A stretch of DNA of 5,527 nt from an uncultured Pseudomonadota bacterium (lineage in GTDB: Bacteria > Pseudomonadota > Gammaproteobacteria > Methylococcales > Methylomonadaceae), in assembly GCA_903953455.1 (NCBI GenBank), contig CAJBJW010000283.1:1-5527 (forward strand), read 5' to 3'. The first letter of the stretch is position 1. Each line of letters starts with the position of its first letter. A model generated the notes under the pieces. It did not search any database. It was not told where the DNA came from and saw only the letters and a program-made list of their open reading frames with translations. Made by a program: the position numbers and the translations under genes. Positions 1 to 5,527 of the stretch are shown here, one piece after another.

Positions 1-168
1 AGCGAGGAAGCGGTATTTGAAACGAGTGATGCGCTGATGGCTGAAATTGAGCAGTTTGTGTCGTGCATTCAAACTGGAGATCAACCTTTGGTAACGGGTG
101 ATGCGGCGCGTCGTGCATTAGCTACTGCAATTCAAATAACCCAATTGCTCGAACCGAGTCACCAATAA
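1..168 (+). CDS. Gfo/Idh/MocA-family sugar oxidoreductase, C-terminal end (partial)
   Basis: Only the last 55 codons and the TAA stop (166-168) are visible; the gene begins outside the window. The tail has the pattern usual at the C-terminus of Gfo/Idh/MocA dehydrogenases: a helix like AEIEQFVSCIQTG, then a short 'QPLVTGDAARRAL' turn and a final helix. In this family the NAD(P)-binding Rossmann domain is N-terminal, so no catalytic residue can be checked here. The WbpE-like aminotransferase starts 20 nt downstream on the same strand. In WbpB/WbpE (WlbA/WlbC) systems the dehydrogenase oxidises C3 of UDP-GlcNAc-uronate and the aminotransferase acts on the resulting ketone, so a WbpB-like role is a reasonable inference. 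Another sugar dehydrogenase of the same superfamily would look the same at this end. Confidence 0.75.
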   Translation, partial: SEEAVFETSDALMAEIEQFVSCIQTGDQPLVTGDAARRALATAIQITQLLEPSHQ

Positions 169-177
169 TCTCTATCT

Positions 178-181
178 AGGA
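178..181 (+). promoter_or_regulatory. Ribosome binding site of the aminotransferase gene
   Basis: AGGA lies 7 nt before the ATG at 189. This spacing supports the first ATG over the in-frame ATG at 198 (Met4). No promoter is apparent in the 20-nt gap after the preceding stop, so the gene is probably co-transcribed with the dehydrogenase. Confidence 0.65.
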
Positions 182-188
182 AAAAATT

Positions 189-1280
189 ATGATCCCAATG
201 GTCAACCTTAAAGCGCAATATGCTGAAATTAAAGACGAAATAGAAGCGGGAATTACGCAAACTATCGAAAATTGTAGCTTTATTCTTGGGCCTAATACGC
301 AAGCCTTTGAGCGCGAAGCTGCTGATTATTTAGGTGTCAAACACGCCATTGGCGTCGCTTCAGGTACCGATGCACTGCATTTAGCGTTAATTGCGCAAGG
401 CATTGGCGCGGGTGATGAAGTGATAACCACACCGTTTACGTTTATTGCCACAGCAGAAGCCATTAAATATGTCGGCGCTATTCCGGTTTTTGTTGATATT
501 GATCCGCGTACGTTTAATATTTGCCCAAAAGCGATTGAAGCAGCGATTACATCAAAAACGAAAGCGGTTATGCCAGTGCATTTGTTTGGACAGCCTGCGG
601 ATATGACAGCCATCTCAGCGATATGCGATGCACATAATCTAAAATTGATTGAAGATTGTTGCCAATCATTTGGTGCAACAATCAACGGAAAACAAACAGG
701 TGCAATGGGTCATGCATCAGGATTTAGTTTTTTCCCGAGTAAAAATTTGGGTGCCTTTGGTGATGGTGGTTTAACAACGACGAATTGTGATGAAACGGCT
801 GCAAAAATTCGTCAATTGCGTAATCACGGTTCAGACGTGCGTTATTATCACGATGTGATTGGCTACAACAGTCGTTTGGACGAAATTCAAGCGGTTGTGT
901 TGCGTGCGAAGTTAAAACATATCGATAAATATAATCAAGAACGTCGTCGTGTTGCGCATTTATATTCAGAGTTGCTTGCGGGTTTACCGCTGGAAACACC
1001 TTTAGAGGATCAATTAGGTCAACATGTTTATCATCAATACACGCTGCTTTGCGATAGACGTGACGATGTCATGAAAGCATTGCAAGAGAAGCAAATTGGC
1101 TGCGCGGTATATTATCCCGTGCCATTGCATCAACAAAATGCGTTCAAAGAAGAATGTGCTGGTGTTGTATTGCCTGTGACAGAATCGGTTGCAGCACGTT
1201 GTTTCTCATTGCCAATTTGTCCTTATTTGACGAATGAAGAAATTCATGAAATTTGTGATGTGATTAAAAGCGTATTTTAA
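189..1280 (+). CDS. wbpE: DegT/DnrJ/EryC1/StrS (WbpE-like) sugar-nucleotide aminotransferase
   Basis: This is a complete 363-residue PLP-dependent aminotransferase, full length for the family. Visible landmarks are the N-terminal 'MVNLKAQYAEIKDEI' segment, 'YILGP'-like FILGP (31-35), the cofactor phosphate loop around GTDAL (59-63), TPFTFIATAEA (81-91), the PLP-nitrogen-contacting aspartate D156 in EDCCQSFGA, the Schiff-base lysine K185 in FFPSKNLGAFGDGG, GYNSRLDEIQA (225-235), and HVYHQYTL plus YYPVPLHQQ towards the C-terminus. The order and wording follow Pseudomonas WbpE, which transfers an amino group from glutamate to UDP-2-acetamido-3-keto-glucuronate in the cytoplasm. Together with the dehydrogenase just upstream this implies a 2,3-diamino uronic acid for surface polysaccharide. 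Closely related enzymes act on dTDP-3-keto-6-deoxy sugars (FdtB/QdtB), so the substrate is inferred. The gene is the last of its operon and is followed by a hairpin terminator. Confidence 0.9.
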   Translation: MIPMVNLKAQYAEIKDEIEAGITQTIENCSFILGPNTQAFEREAADYLGVKHAIGVASGTDALHLALIAQGIGAGDEVITTPFTFIATAEAIKYVGAIPVFVDIDPRTFNICPKAIEAAITSKTKAVMPVHLFGQPADMTAISAICDAHNLKLIEDCCQSFGATINGKQTGAMGHASGFSFFPSKNLGAFGDGGLTTTNCDETAAKIRQLRNHGSDVRYYHDVIGYNSRLDEIQAVVLRAKLKHIDKYNQERRRVAHLYSELLAGLPLETPLEDQLGQHVYHQYTLLCDRRDDVMKALQEKQIGCAVYYPVPLHQQNAFKEECAGVVLPVTESVAARCFSLPICPYLTNEEIHEICDVIKSVF

Positions 1281-1286
1281 AAATAC

Positions 1287-1326
1287 AAAAAAAAGCCGGT
1301 ACAAGTTAGAGGGTCTCGGCTTTTTT
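1287..1326. terminator. Bidirectional rho-independent terminator between convergent operons
   Basis: AAAAAAGCCG at 1289-1298 pairs perfectly with CGGCTTTTTT at 1317-1326, a 10-bp stem with an 18-nt loop. Reading the plus strand, the stem ends in T6 just after the aminotransferase stop (1278-1280). Reading the minus strand, the A-tract 1287-1294 becomes a run of eight T. The element therefore can end transcripts from both sides. The large loop and the fact that only four pairs are G-C make it moderate rather than strong. Confidence 0.75.
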
Positions 1327-1341
1327 CCTAATAAACTTTAA

Positions 1342-1494
1342 TTAACCGTGGTGGTGATGTTTTGCGTGAGCGTGATGATGTGGGTGCGTTGCCAATCCAA
1401 TCTGCTCAGGCATCAATGACGAATGATGATGTTCAATTAACCATTGATCATCATCATATTCATAGCGATTTTTATATAGTGAAATAGGTTTGAG
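1342..1494 (-). CDS. Histidine-rich open frame behind mfnB, start codon unclear
   Basis: Between in-frame stops at 1495-1497 and 1342-1344 lies a 50-codon minus-strand frame. Its product would contain 12 histidines: HHH at residues 22-24, and nine of the last 14 residues (pattern HPHHHAHAKHHHHG). An acidic patch YEYDDDQW precedes them. His codons are evenly split (six CAC, six CAT), which argues for selection on the protein rather than a simple DNA repeat. There is no ATG, GTG or early TTG near the 5' end. The only ATG (1411-1413) gives 23 residues and lacks a Shine-Dalgarno sequence; a TTG at 1414-1416 directly precedes it. An AAAGGA at 1499-1504 lies before the frame, but the nearest candidate start, ATT at 1483-1485, is 13 nt away. 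It is in the same frame as mfnB, separated by two stops. It may be a small metal-binding peptide, a relic of a larger gene, or a gene with an unusual start. I do not recognise a family. Confidence 0.4.
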   Translation of the reverse strand, partial: LKPISLYKNRYEYDDDQWLIEHHHSSLMPEQIGLATHPHHHAHAKHHHHG

Positions 1495-1512
1495 TTATTC
1501 CTTTACTCGTAT

Positions 1513-2190
1513 TTATGGTACGCGAAGTAATTGACGAATCGTTTGAAGGGCATGAGTATCGATGGTTTGTATTCGATTATGATCAGCACAAAGTGCTCCA
1601 CGAAAGCCTAAATAATTGGCTTCAAGCGGTAACAAGACGGCAATATCTTCTGCACGTAGTGATCCGGCTAATCCACAAATTAAACTGTATTTTTTAGCCA
1701 GCGTAACAAATGTTCGGATAGTATCTAAAGGCATCACGTGCGTTAAACTGCCATGTTGCTTGTCCATGGTATCTAACATAACCCCCGAAAAACCGTTTTG
1801 TTTAAGTGCGGAAATAAAATGAATATCGCAGTTTTTATCTGCAAATAACACGGCAATGAGTTGATATTTAGTGGTTAATGGTCGCAGTTTTTCAACAACA
1901 GATAGCCAATCTCCATTCGGGAAAAACCCAATTTTCACAAAGTCGACGCCCGTTTTAGCGGTTGTTTGCACGGCATCAAAAATAATATCTGCTTGCATAG
2001 GCAAATCACCAATGGTCGCACTGACAGGGCAGCGAAAATCAATTTTCGTTACGATATCACCAATGGTATCAATGTCTAACGCACCCAACGCACCCAAGTC
2101 GGGTTGTTTTAAATCAATAATATCAACATGCGCGTTTAATGCTATTTGTGCTTCTTCCCAATCTCTTACGCTTGCGAGCATACCATTCAT
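1513..2190 (-). CDS. mfnB: (5-formylfuran-3-yl)methyl phosphate synthase MfnB
   Basis: This 225-residue protein belongs to the MfnB family (formerly DUF556), a TIM-barrel enzyme that condenses two glyceraldehyde-3-phosphate molecules into the furan phosphate used for methanofuran in archaea and methylofuran in methylotrophic bacteria. The active-site residues known from the Methanocaldococcus jannaschii enzyme are recognisable: D26 and K28 in IIDLKQP, K86 in FVKIGFF, and D140/K144 in MLDTMDK, with the same spacing of four between the last two. The C-terminal AGSLRAEDI and GFRGALC segments are also family-typical, as is the length. The start ATG overlaps the stop of the DUF447-like gene (ATGA, 2187-2190), and a clear AGGAGA lies 7 nt before it, which fixes the start; a second in-frame ATG is codon 4. 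It is the last recognised gene of the minus-strand operon. Methylofuran serves the formyltransferase/hydrolase complex in H4MPT-dependent formaldehyde oxidation, which is the inferred use here. Confidence 0.88.
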   Translation of the reverse strand: MNGMLASVRDWEEAQIALNAHVDIIDLKQPDLGALGALDIDTIGDIVTKIDFRCPVSATIGDLPMQADIIFDAVQTTAKTGVDFVKIGFFPNGDWLSVVEKLRPLTTKYQLIAVLFADKNCDIHFISALKQNGFSGVMLDTMDKQHGSLTHVMPLDTIRTFVTLAKKYSLICGLAGSLRAEDIAVLLPLEANYLGFRGALCADHNRIQTIDTHALQTIRQLLRVP

Positions 2191-2732
2191 GGTGTTTCTC
2201 CTTTTTTAAATGCGTCAATGTCGCTCATTAACCAATTCCACGCTTCATACTCACGCTCACCGGCGGTTTTTTCTAAGCCAATTTTGAGATAAGCAATTTC
2301 ACTGTCAATTTTTTCTAACGGTAACATAGTTAAACGACTCACTAAAATAGCCGCTTCTAGTACAGCGTATTGAGCTCGATTAAATCCCATAAAGGGTGAA
2401 TGATTGACCGTGCGCAATACCTTGCAAATTAACGTTGGACGCAGATCATCTTCTTCAATTCTCACTAATTCAACTTCACTGTGCGCTAAGGCACAATCTA
2501 AAACCAATCCATTGACTTTCCAATCACGTCTTCCCGTTAAACAACCTGCAAACACGCGCACATCATCGCAATAATTTAAAACAGCGGTTTTCGTTTCAAG
2601 TAAATTTGAAAGGGTTGTTGACGGACGAAAAGGTAAGATATGGATTTCATCGCCATGAATATGAATCCCCATTGGCGCGAGATGAACGTGACTTGCTGTA
2701 TTTTGCGTAGTGACGATGAGTTCTTGAATCAT
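2187..2732 (-). CDS. DUF447-family protein, probable flavin-binding split barrel, H4MPT-cluster associated
   Basis: This 181-residue protein matches the DUF447 pattern known from methanogens and from the archaeal-like C1 clusters of methylotrophs. Residues 17-26 (HLAPMGIHIH) resemble the APMG strand of flavin reductase-like split barrels. They are followed by LPFRPSTTLSNLLETKTAVLN (33-53), a DDVRVFAGC segment (56-64), the family-typical NHSPFMGFNRAQYAVLEAA (110-128) and a helical C-terminus ending in an E-Y-E-A-W-N-W-L motif. There is no signal peptide or membrane segment, so it should be cytoplasmic. The biochemical function is not established to my knowledge. Its ATG overlaps the stop of the DHPS-like gene (ATGA, 2729-2732) and its own stop overlaps the mfnB start, so all three are probably translated together. 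No convincing Shine-Dalgarno precedes it, which also suggests coupling. A role in methanopterin or methylofuran synthesis is inferred from context only. Confidence 0.75.
   Translation of the reverse strand: MIQELIVTTQNTASHVHLAPMGIHIHGDEIHILPFRPSTTLSNLLETKTAVLNYCDDVRVFAGCLTGRRDWKVNGLVLDCALAHSEVELVRIEEDDLRPTLICKVLRTVNHSPFMGFNRAQYAVLEAAILVSRLTMLPLEKIDSEIAYLKIGLEKTAGEREYEAWNWLMSDIDAFKKGETP
2197..2202 (-). promoter_or_regulatory. Ribosome binding site of mfnB
   Basis: AGGAGA on the minus strand lies 7 nt upstream of the mfnB ATG, inside the last codons of the preceding gene. It is the only strong Shine-Dalgarno sequence in the minus-strand operon. Confidence 0.75.
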
Positions 2733-4120
2733 GATTTTTTTTGTAAAGTGGTTCCGGCAGGTTTAAAAGAATGTAAATCAACTGTGGATTCATCGCTATC
2801 AACGGCGCATCCCCAGTTTAAGGCTTGATCTTGTGTGAAGCGTTTACCCAGTTGCCATGCAATTTCTGCGCGTGCAAGTTCAACGCCTAAATAAAACGCA
2901 TGACCCCCATCGTTTTCAACACCGAGTTTTGGGTAGAGTTCAAAAGGATCGGTGGCGCTTTGGAAACTATCACGATTAAAAATATGCAATCCTTCTTGAC
3001 TGGTTTGAATACGATAGCTAGGATCTTTAATTTGCGTTGCCAATTCTTCAATTTCCTTTACCGAATAGGGAAAGGGCGCCGTTTCATGCAAGGCCATTAA
3101 ACCTGAATCAATGTGTTTGGGTAAAGTATCGTGCTCTTTTGCGGCAAATAAGATGCGACGTGCTAAATCGGCTTCTTTGATGGCACGACTCGCATGACGA
3201 CTCACTTGCGTGGCGAGAATATGATGGATATTAAGCTCTGAGCAAATGCCAAGCAGTAATGTATTCATGCCGCTAGTATCTGCGTGGGTTAACTCGGTAA
3301 TATTGCCAACACCAAGCATCATTTCAACATCAGGATGCTTTTCACGTACATCATGATAACGCACGATGGATTTTGTAAAACCAAAATGTATGGGATCTAA
3401 AATTGGGTCGACAATGAAAGGACGATTTTTCGCTTGCATAATCGCAATTGCGCGATCGAGAGAGGCTAAATCTTCATGCGTTTGCGGAATTAAAATGGGC
3501 GTTGAACTCACTTCATCCGCAATCCACAGTGTCCCTTCATGCAAACTGAGTAAATAATCCGCGCCCGCTCTGCCACCACGCAGTAAATCGTCAGATTCCA
3601 GTGAATCTAAACTAACCAAAAATTTTGCTTCTTTTAATGCGACGATAGCTTCTTCTAAATGCGGAAATGGTGTACTGGGTAGACAGCCTAAATCAATGAC
3701 ATCAGCGCCATTCTGTCGATAATAGCTGGCACGACCAAGAATCTCGTCCACGGATAAATTGGGTGCATCAGTAATTTCAGCAAAGATTTTGAGGCTATAA
3801 CGTGTTAAATCTGCGATTTGAACTTTTTTGCCAAAGAAAGTCGGTAAATCTTTGACTTCGTCTGTTCCACGTACAACGGGAATTCCCAGTTTTTCAGATA
3901 GGGCTTCTATGTCACCTCGGCATCTTCCCGGTAGGATAATTTTGGTTGCACCAAACGTCTCATGTAAGCGTCGTGCAATCATATCTGTTGTCATCAATGC
4001 GGCGACTTTTAAACCGAGTTGATGCACTGTGTAAGTAAATTCCGGCTGCATTTTTTCCAAAATACTCCGCAGCTGTTTTTCTGCCAGTGAGCCAGTTAAA
4101 AATAAAAGGTGTTCTTTCAT
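2729..4120 (-). CDS. Dihydropteroate synthase-like protein of H4MPT biosynthesis clusters
   Basis: This 463-residue protein has three parts. Residues 1-100 form a small N-terminal domain (LLFLTGSLAEKQLRSIL, VAALMTTDMIARRL) like that of the archaeal DHPS-related proteins. Residues 110-325 are a TIM-barrel resembling dihydropteroate synthase, with ADVIDLGCLPST (139-150), VSLDSLESDDLLRGGRAGAD (169-188), PFIVDPILDP (234-243) and a long MMLGVGNITELTHAD segment (267-281). The remaining 140 residues form a C-terminal extension ending in AEIAWQLGKRFTQDQALNWGC. The ordinary DHPS signature (D-x-x-G-x-S-T-R-P-G) is altered to DLGCLPSTPFP, so this is unlikely to be the folate enzyme. Relatives sit in the archaeal-like C1 gene clusters of methylotrophs and are thought to act in methanopterin synthesis. 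The start ATG overlaps the permease stop (ATGA, 4117-4120) and lacks a Shine-Dalgarno, implying coupled translation. Exact reaction unknown. Confidence 0.8.
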   Translation of the reverse strand: MKEHLLFLTGSLAEKQLRSILEKMQPEFTYTVHQLGLKVAALMTTDMIARRLHETFGATKIILPGRCRGDIEALSEKLGIPVVRGTDEVKDLPTFFGKKVQIADLTRYSLKIFAEITDAPNLSVDEILGRASYYRQNGADVIDLGCLPSTPFPHLEEAIVALKEAKFLVSLDSLESDDLLRGGRAGADYLLSLHEGTLWIADEVSSTPILIPQTHEDLASLDRAIAIMQAKNRPFIVDPILDPIHFGFTKSIVRYHDVREKHPDVEMMLGVGNITELTHADTSGMNTLLLGICSELNIHHILATQVSRHASRAIKEADLARRILFAAKEHDTLPKHIDSGLMALHETAPFPYSVKEIEELATQIKDPSYRIQTSQEGLHIFNRDSFQSATDPFELYPKLGVENDGGHAFYLGVELARAEIAWQLGKRFTQDQALNWGCAVDSDESTVDLHSFKPAGTTLQKKS

Positions 4121-5166
4121 GAATCACTAAGTTGATAATATTTCTTTAGGCCAAAGGCTAAGTTTACCAGTGACACTAAAACGGGAACTTCCACGAGTGG
4201 ACCAATTACACCAGCAAAGGCTTGGCTGCTATTGATACCAAACACGCCAATAGCCACAGCAATGGCCAGTTCAAAATTGTTACCGGTTGCCGTAAATGCA
4301 ACAGCGATAATTTTGCTGTAATCACGTTCAAAATAGCGTGCAACAAAAAAACTACCTAAAAACATAACCATAAAATAAATCGCCAGTGGCGCGGCAATAT
4401 GCAGAACGTCGAAAGGTAATTTAACAATTAACGCGCCTTTTAAGCTAAACATCAACACAATCGTGCAGAGTAATGCAATTAAAGTGATTGGTGAGATGCG
4501 GGGAATATAGACGGTTTCAAACCATGTTTCACCTTTGAGTTTGATAAGTCCAAAGCGGCTGACCATTCCTGCAAAAAACGGAATGCCCAAATAAATGAGA
4601 ACGCTTTGCGCGACTTGCGCGATGGTTATCGTAATGTCAAAACTGGCTAATCCTAAAAAAGGAGGAAGCCATGTAATGAAAAAATACGCATAGACACTAT
4701 AGAGCAACATTTGCAAAACGCTGTTAATGGCTACAAGTCCCGCTGTATATTCACGGCTACCGCCAGCCAGTTCGCTCCAAACAATGACCATGGCAATACA
4801 CGGTGCAATGCCAATTAAAATTAACCCCGTCATATATTCGGGTTGATCATGGAAAAAAAGTAACGCCAAAGAAAACATGAATATTGGCGCGATAATCCAA
4901 ATCAAAAACAGGGTTGCACTGAGTAATTTGATATTGGTGAAAACAGTGTGAATTTTACTGTAATCCACTTTTGCTAACGGTGGATACATCATCAATATTA
5001 AGCCAATAGCGAGTGGAATATTGGTTGTACCGCTTGAGAGTGAATCAAAAAATACGTTACTTTCTGGCAAAAAATAACCCAAACTCACGCCCGCTAACAT
5101 AGCTAAAAAAATCCATAGTGTTAAAAAGCGATCTAAGAATCCTAATTTTTTATTTTGTGTGGTCAT
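4117..5166 (-). CDS. acr3: ACR3-family arsenite efflux permease
   Basis: This 349-residue inner-membrane protein has about ten hydrophobic segments, as expected for ACR3 (BASS superfamily), which exports As(III) using the membrane potential or proton gradient. Typical sequence marks are LDRFLTLWIFLAMLAGVSLGY at the N-terminus, LILMMYPPLAKVDY (57-70), the essential cysteine C123 in the fourth-helix motif APCIAMVIVW, AGLVAINSVLQMLLYSVYAYF (142-162), TATGNNFELAIAVAIGVFGI (292-311) and GPLVEVPVLVSLV (322-334) with the conserved glutamate E326. The start at 5164-5166 agrees with the usual short cytoplasmic lead. The arsenate reductase stop lies 5 nt upstream; no Shine-Dalgarno is evident there, so translation is probably coupled. 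The 3' end overlaps the DHPS-like gene by ATGA, tying arsenic export to C1-cofactor genes in one transcript. No ArsR-type operator can be seen because the operon start is outside the window. Confidence 0.93.
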   Translation of the reverse strand: MTTQNKKLGFLDRFLTLWIFLAMLAGVSLGYFLPESNVFFDSLSSGTTNIPLAIGLILMMYPPLAKVDYSKIHTVFTNIKLLSATLFLIWIIAPIFMFSLALLFFHDQPEYMTGLILIGIAPCIAMVIVWSELAGGSREYTAGLVAINSVLQMLLYSVYAYFFITWLPPFLGLASFDITITIAQVAQSVLIYLGIPFFAGMVSRFGLIKLKGETWFETVYIPRISPITLIALLCTIVLMFSLKGALIVKLPFDVLHIAAPLAIYFMVMFLGSFFVARYFERDYSKIIAVAFTATGNNFELAIAVAIGVFGINSSQAFAGVIGPLVEVPVLVSLVNLAFGLKKYYQLSDS

Positions 5167-5171
5167 GGTGT

Positions 5172-5527
5172 TTATTTTGTTTGTTGGGCGAAAACGAAGA
5201 GCATTTCAAGCGCGATCTGTTCACATCTTGCATGGTATGCTGTTTCTTGCATTGGCGTATTATCGGATGCTTTAGGGTCATCGTAGCAGATGCCAATACG
5301 TTTATCTGCACCAAAAATAACAGGGCAATTTTGCTCCGCATCAGAGCAGGTCATAATGGCTGCAAAATTCGCGTGTGGATTCACGATGTCATCATAGCGT
5401 TTAGAAAAACAAGTGATAGTTTGTTGTTCGCTAAAAATGACATGGTAAACAGGATTGTTTGTATCGGTTGTGGCATTAATATCAAAACCCAGTGAAATCA
5501 GCGCCTCAATCGCATTTTTGTTGAAGC
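5172..5527 (-). CDS. arsC: Arsenate reductase, thioredoxin-coupled LMW-phosphatase type (5' end missing)
   Basis: The last 117 complete codons and the TAA stop (5172-5174) are present; the frame is open to the right window edge. The fold family is the low-molecular-weight protein tyrosine phosphatase, and these ArsC enzymes reduce As(V) to As(III) in the cytoplasm for export. Visible features are GFDI and a VYHVIF strand, KRYDDIVNP, then NFAAIMTCSDAEQNCPVI, and the YDDPKASDNTPMQETAYHARC helix region. The two cysteines in TCSDAEQNC are seven residues apart, matching the Cys82/Cys89 redox-relay pair of the Bacillus/Staphylococcus enzyme. The nucleophilic CX5R loop would be in the missing N-terminal part. 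A GTG at 5382-5384 is an internal valine codon, not the start: the family sequence continues upstream of it. The ACR3 gene follows 5 nt downstream, the usual partner. Confidence 0.9.
   Translation of the reverse strand, partial: FNKNAIEALISLGFDINATTDTNNPVYHVIFSEQQTITCFSKRYDDIVNPHANFAAIMTCSDAEQNCPVIFGADKRIGICYDDPKASDNTPMQETAYHARCEQIALEMLFVFAQQTK

Noticed and set aside
326..999. Two minus-strand open frames of 119 and 91 codons opposite the aminotransferase gene
   Set aside because: They lie fully inside a gene with all family motifs on the plus strand, show no recognisable protein pattern and have no gene-like context.
1423..1458. ATGATGATG / ATCATCATC triplet runs as a possible microsatellite
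   Set aside because: The runs are only three or four units, are interrupted, and are explained by clustered His and Asp codons in the histidine-rich frame.
1871..2209. Plus-strand 112-codon open frame opposite mfnB
   Set aside because: mfnB on the other strand has catalytic residues, a Shine-Dalgarno and operon context; the plus-strand frame has none of these.
5382..5384. GTG as a possible start of a 70-residue protein
   Set aside because: The arsenate reductase sequence continues in frame upstream (KRYDDIVNP reads across the GTG) to the window edge, so this is an internal valine codon.
5118..5495. Plus-strand 125-codon open frame near the right edge
   Set aside because: It is antisense to arsC and the acr3 start, which have clear family motifs; its translation is rich in Cys, Trp and Phe without domain character.

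Overview
The window looks like part of a moderately AT-rich bacterial chromosome, most likely a proteobacterium with archaeal-type one-carbon (C1) metabolism, such as a methylotroph, methanotroph or relative. That guess rests on gene content: three genes in a row belong to families known from methanogenic archaea and from bacteria using tetrahydromethanopterin (H4MPT) and methylofuran. No rRNA or other phylogenetic marker is present, so genus-level placement is not possible.

Left part (1-1280, plus strand): the 3' end of a Gfo/Idh/MocA-type sugar dehydrogenase, then a complete PLP-dependent DegT/DnrJ/EryC1/StrS aminotransferase closely resembling WbpE. In the known pathway such a pair oxidises C3 of a UDP-N-acetylhexuronic acid and transaminates the ketone, giving a 3-amino sugar for O-antigen, capsule or exopolysaccharide.

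Middle (1281-1512): a convergent intergenic region. It holds a hairpin with an A-tract on one side and a T-tract on the other, able to terminate both operons. It also holds a minus-strand open frame whose product would be very histidine-rich and which has no normal start codon.

Right part (1513-5527, minus strand, read right to left): arsenate reductase of the thioredoxin-coupled type (5' end outside the window), an ACR3 arsenite permease, a dihydropteroate-synthase-like protein, a DUF447-type split-barrel protein, and MfnB, the enzyme making the furan precursor of methanofuran/methylofuran. The first gap is 5 nt and the next three junctions are 4-nt ATGA overlaps, so all five genes are probably one transcript with coupled translation. 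The promoter is beyond the right edge.

The main points of interest are the tight union of an arsenic-resistance pair with C1-cofactor genes, and the histidine-rich frame directly behind mfnB. No CRISPR array, mobile element, tRNA or rRNA was seen.
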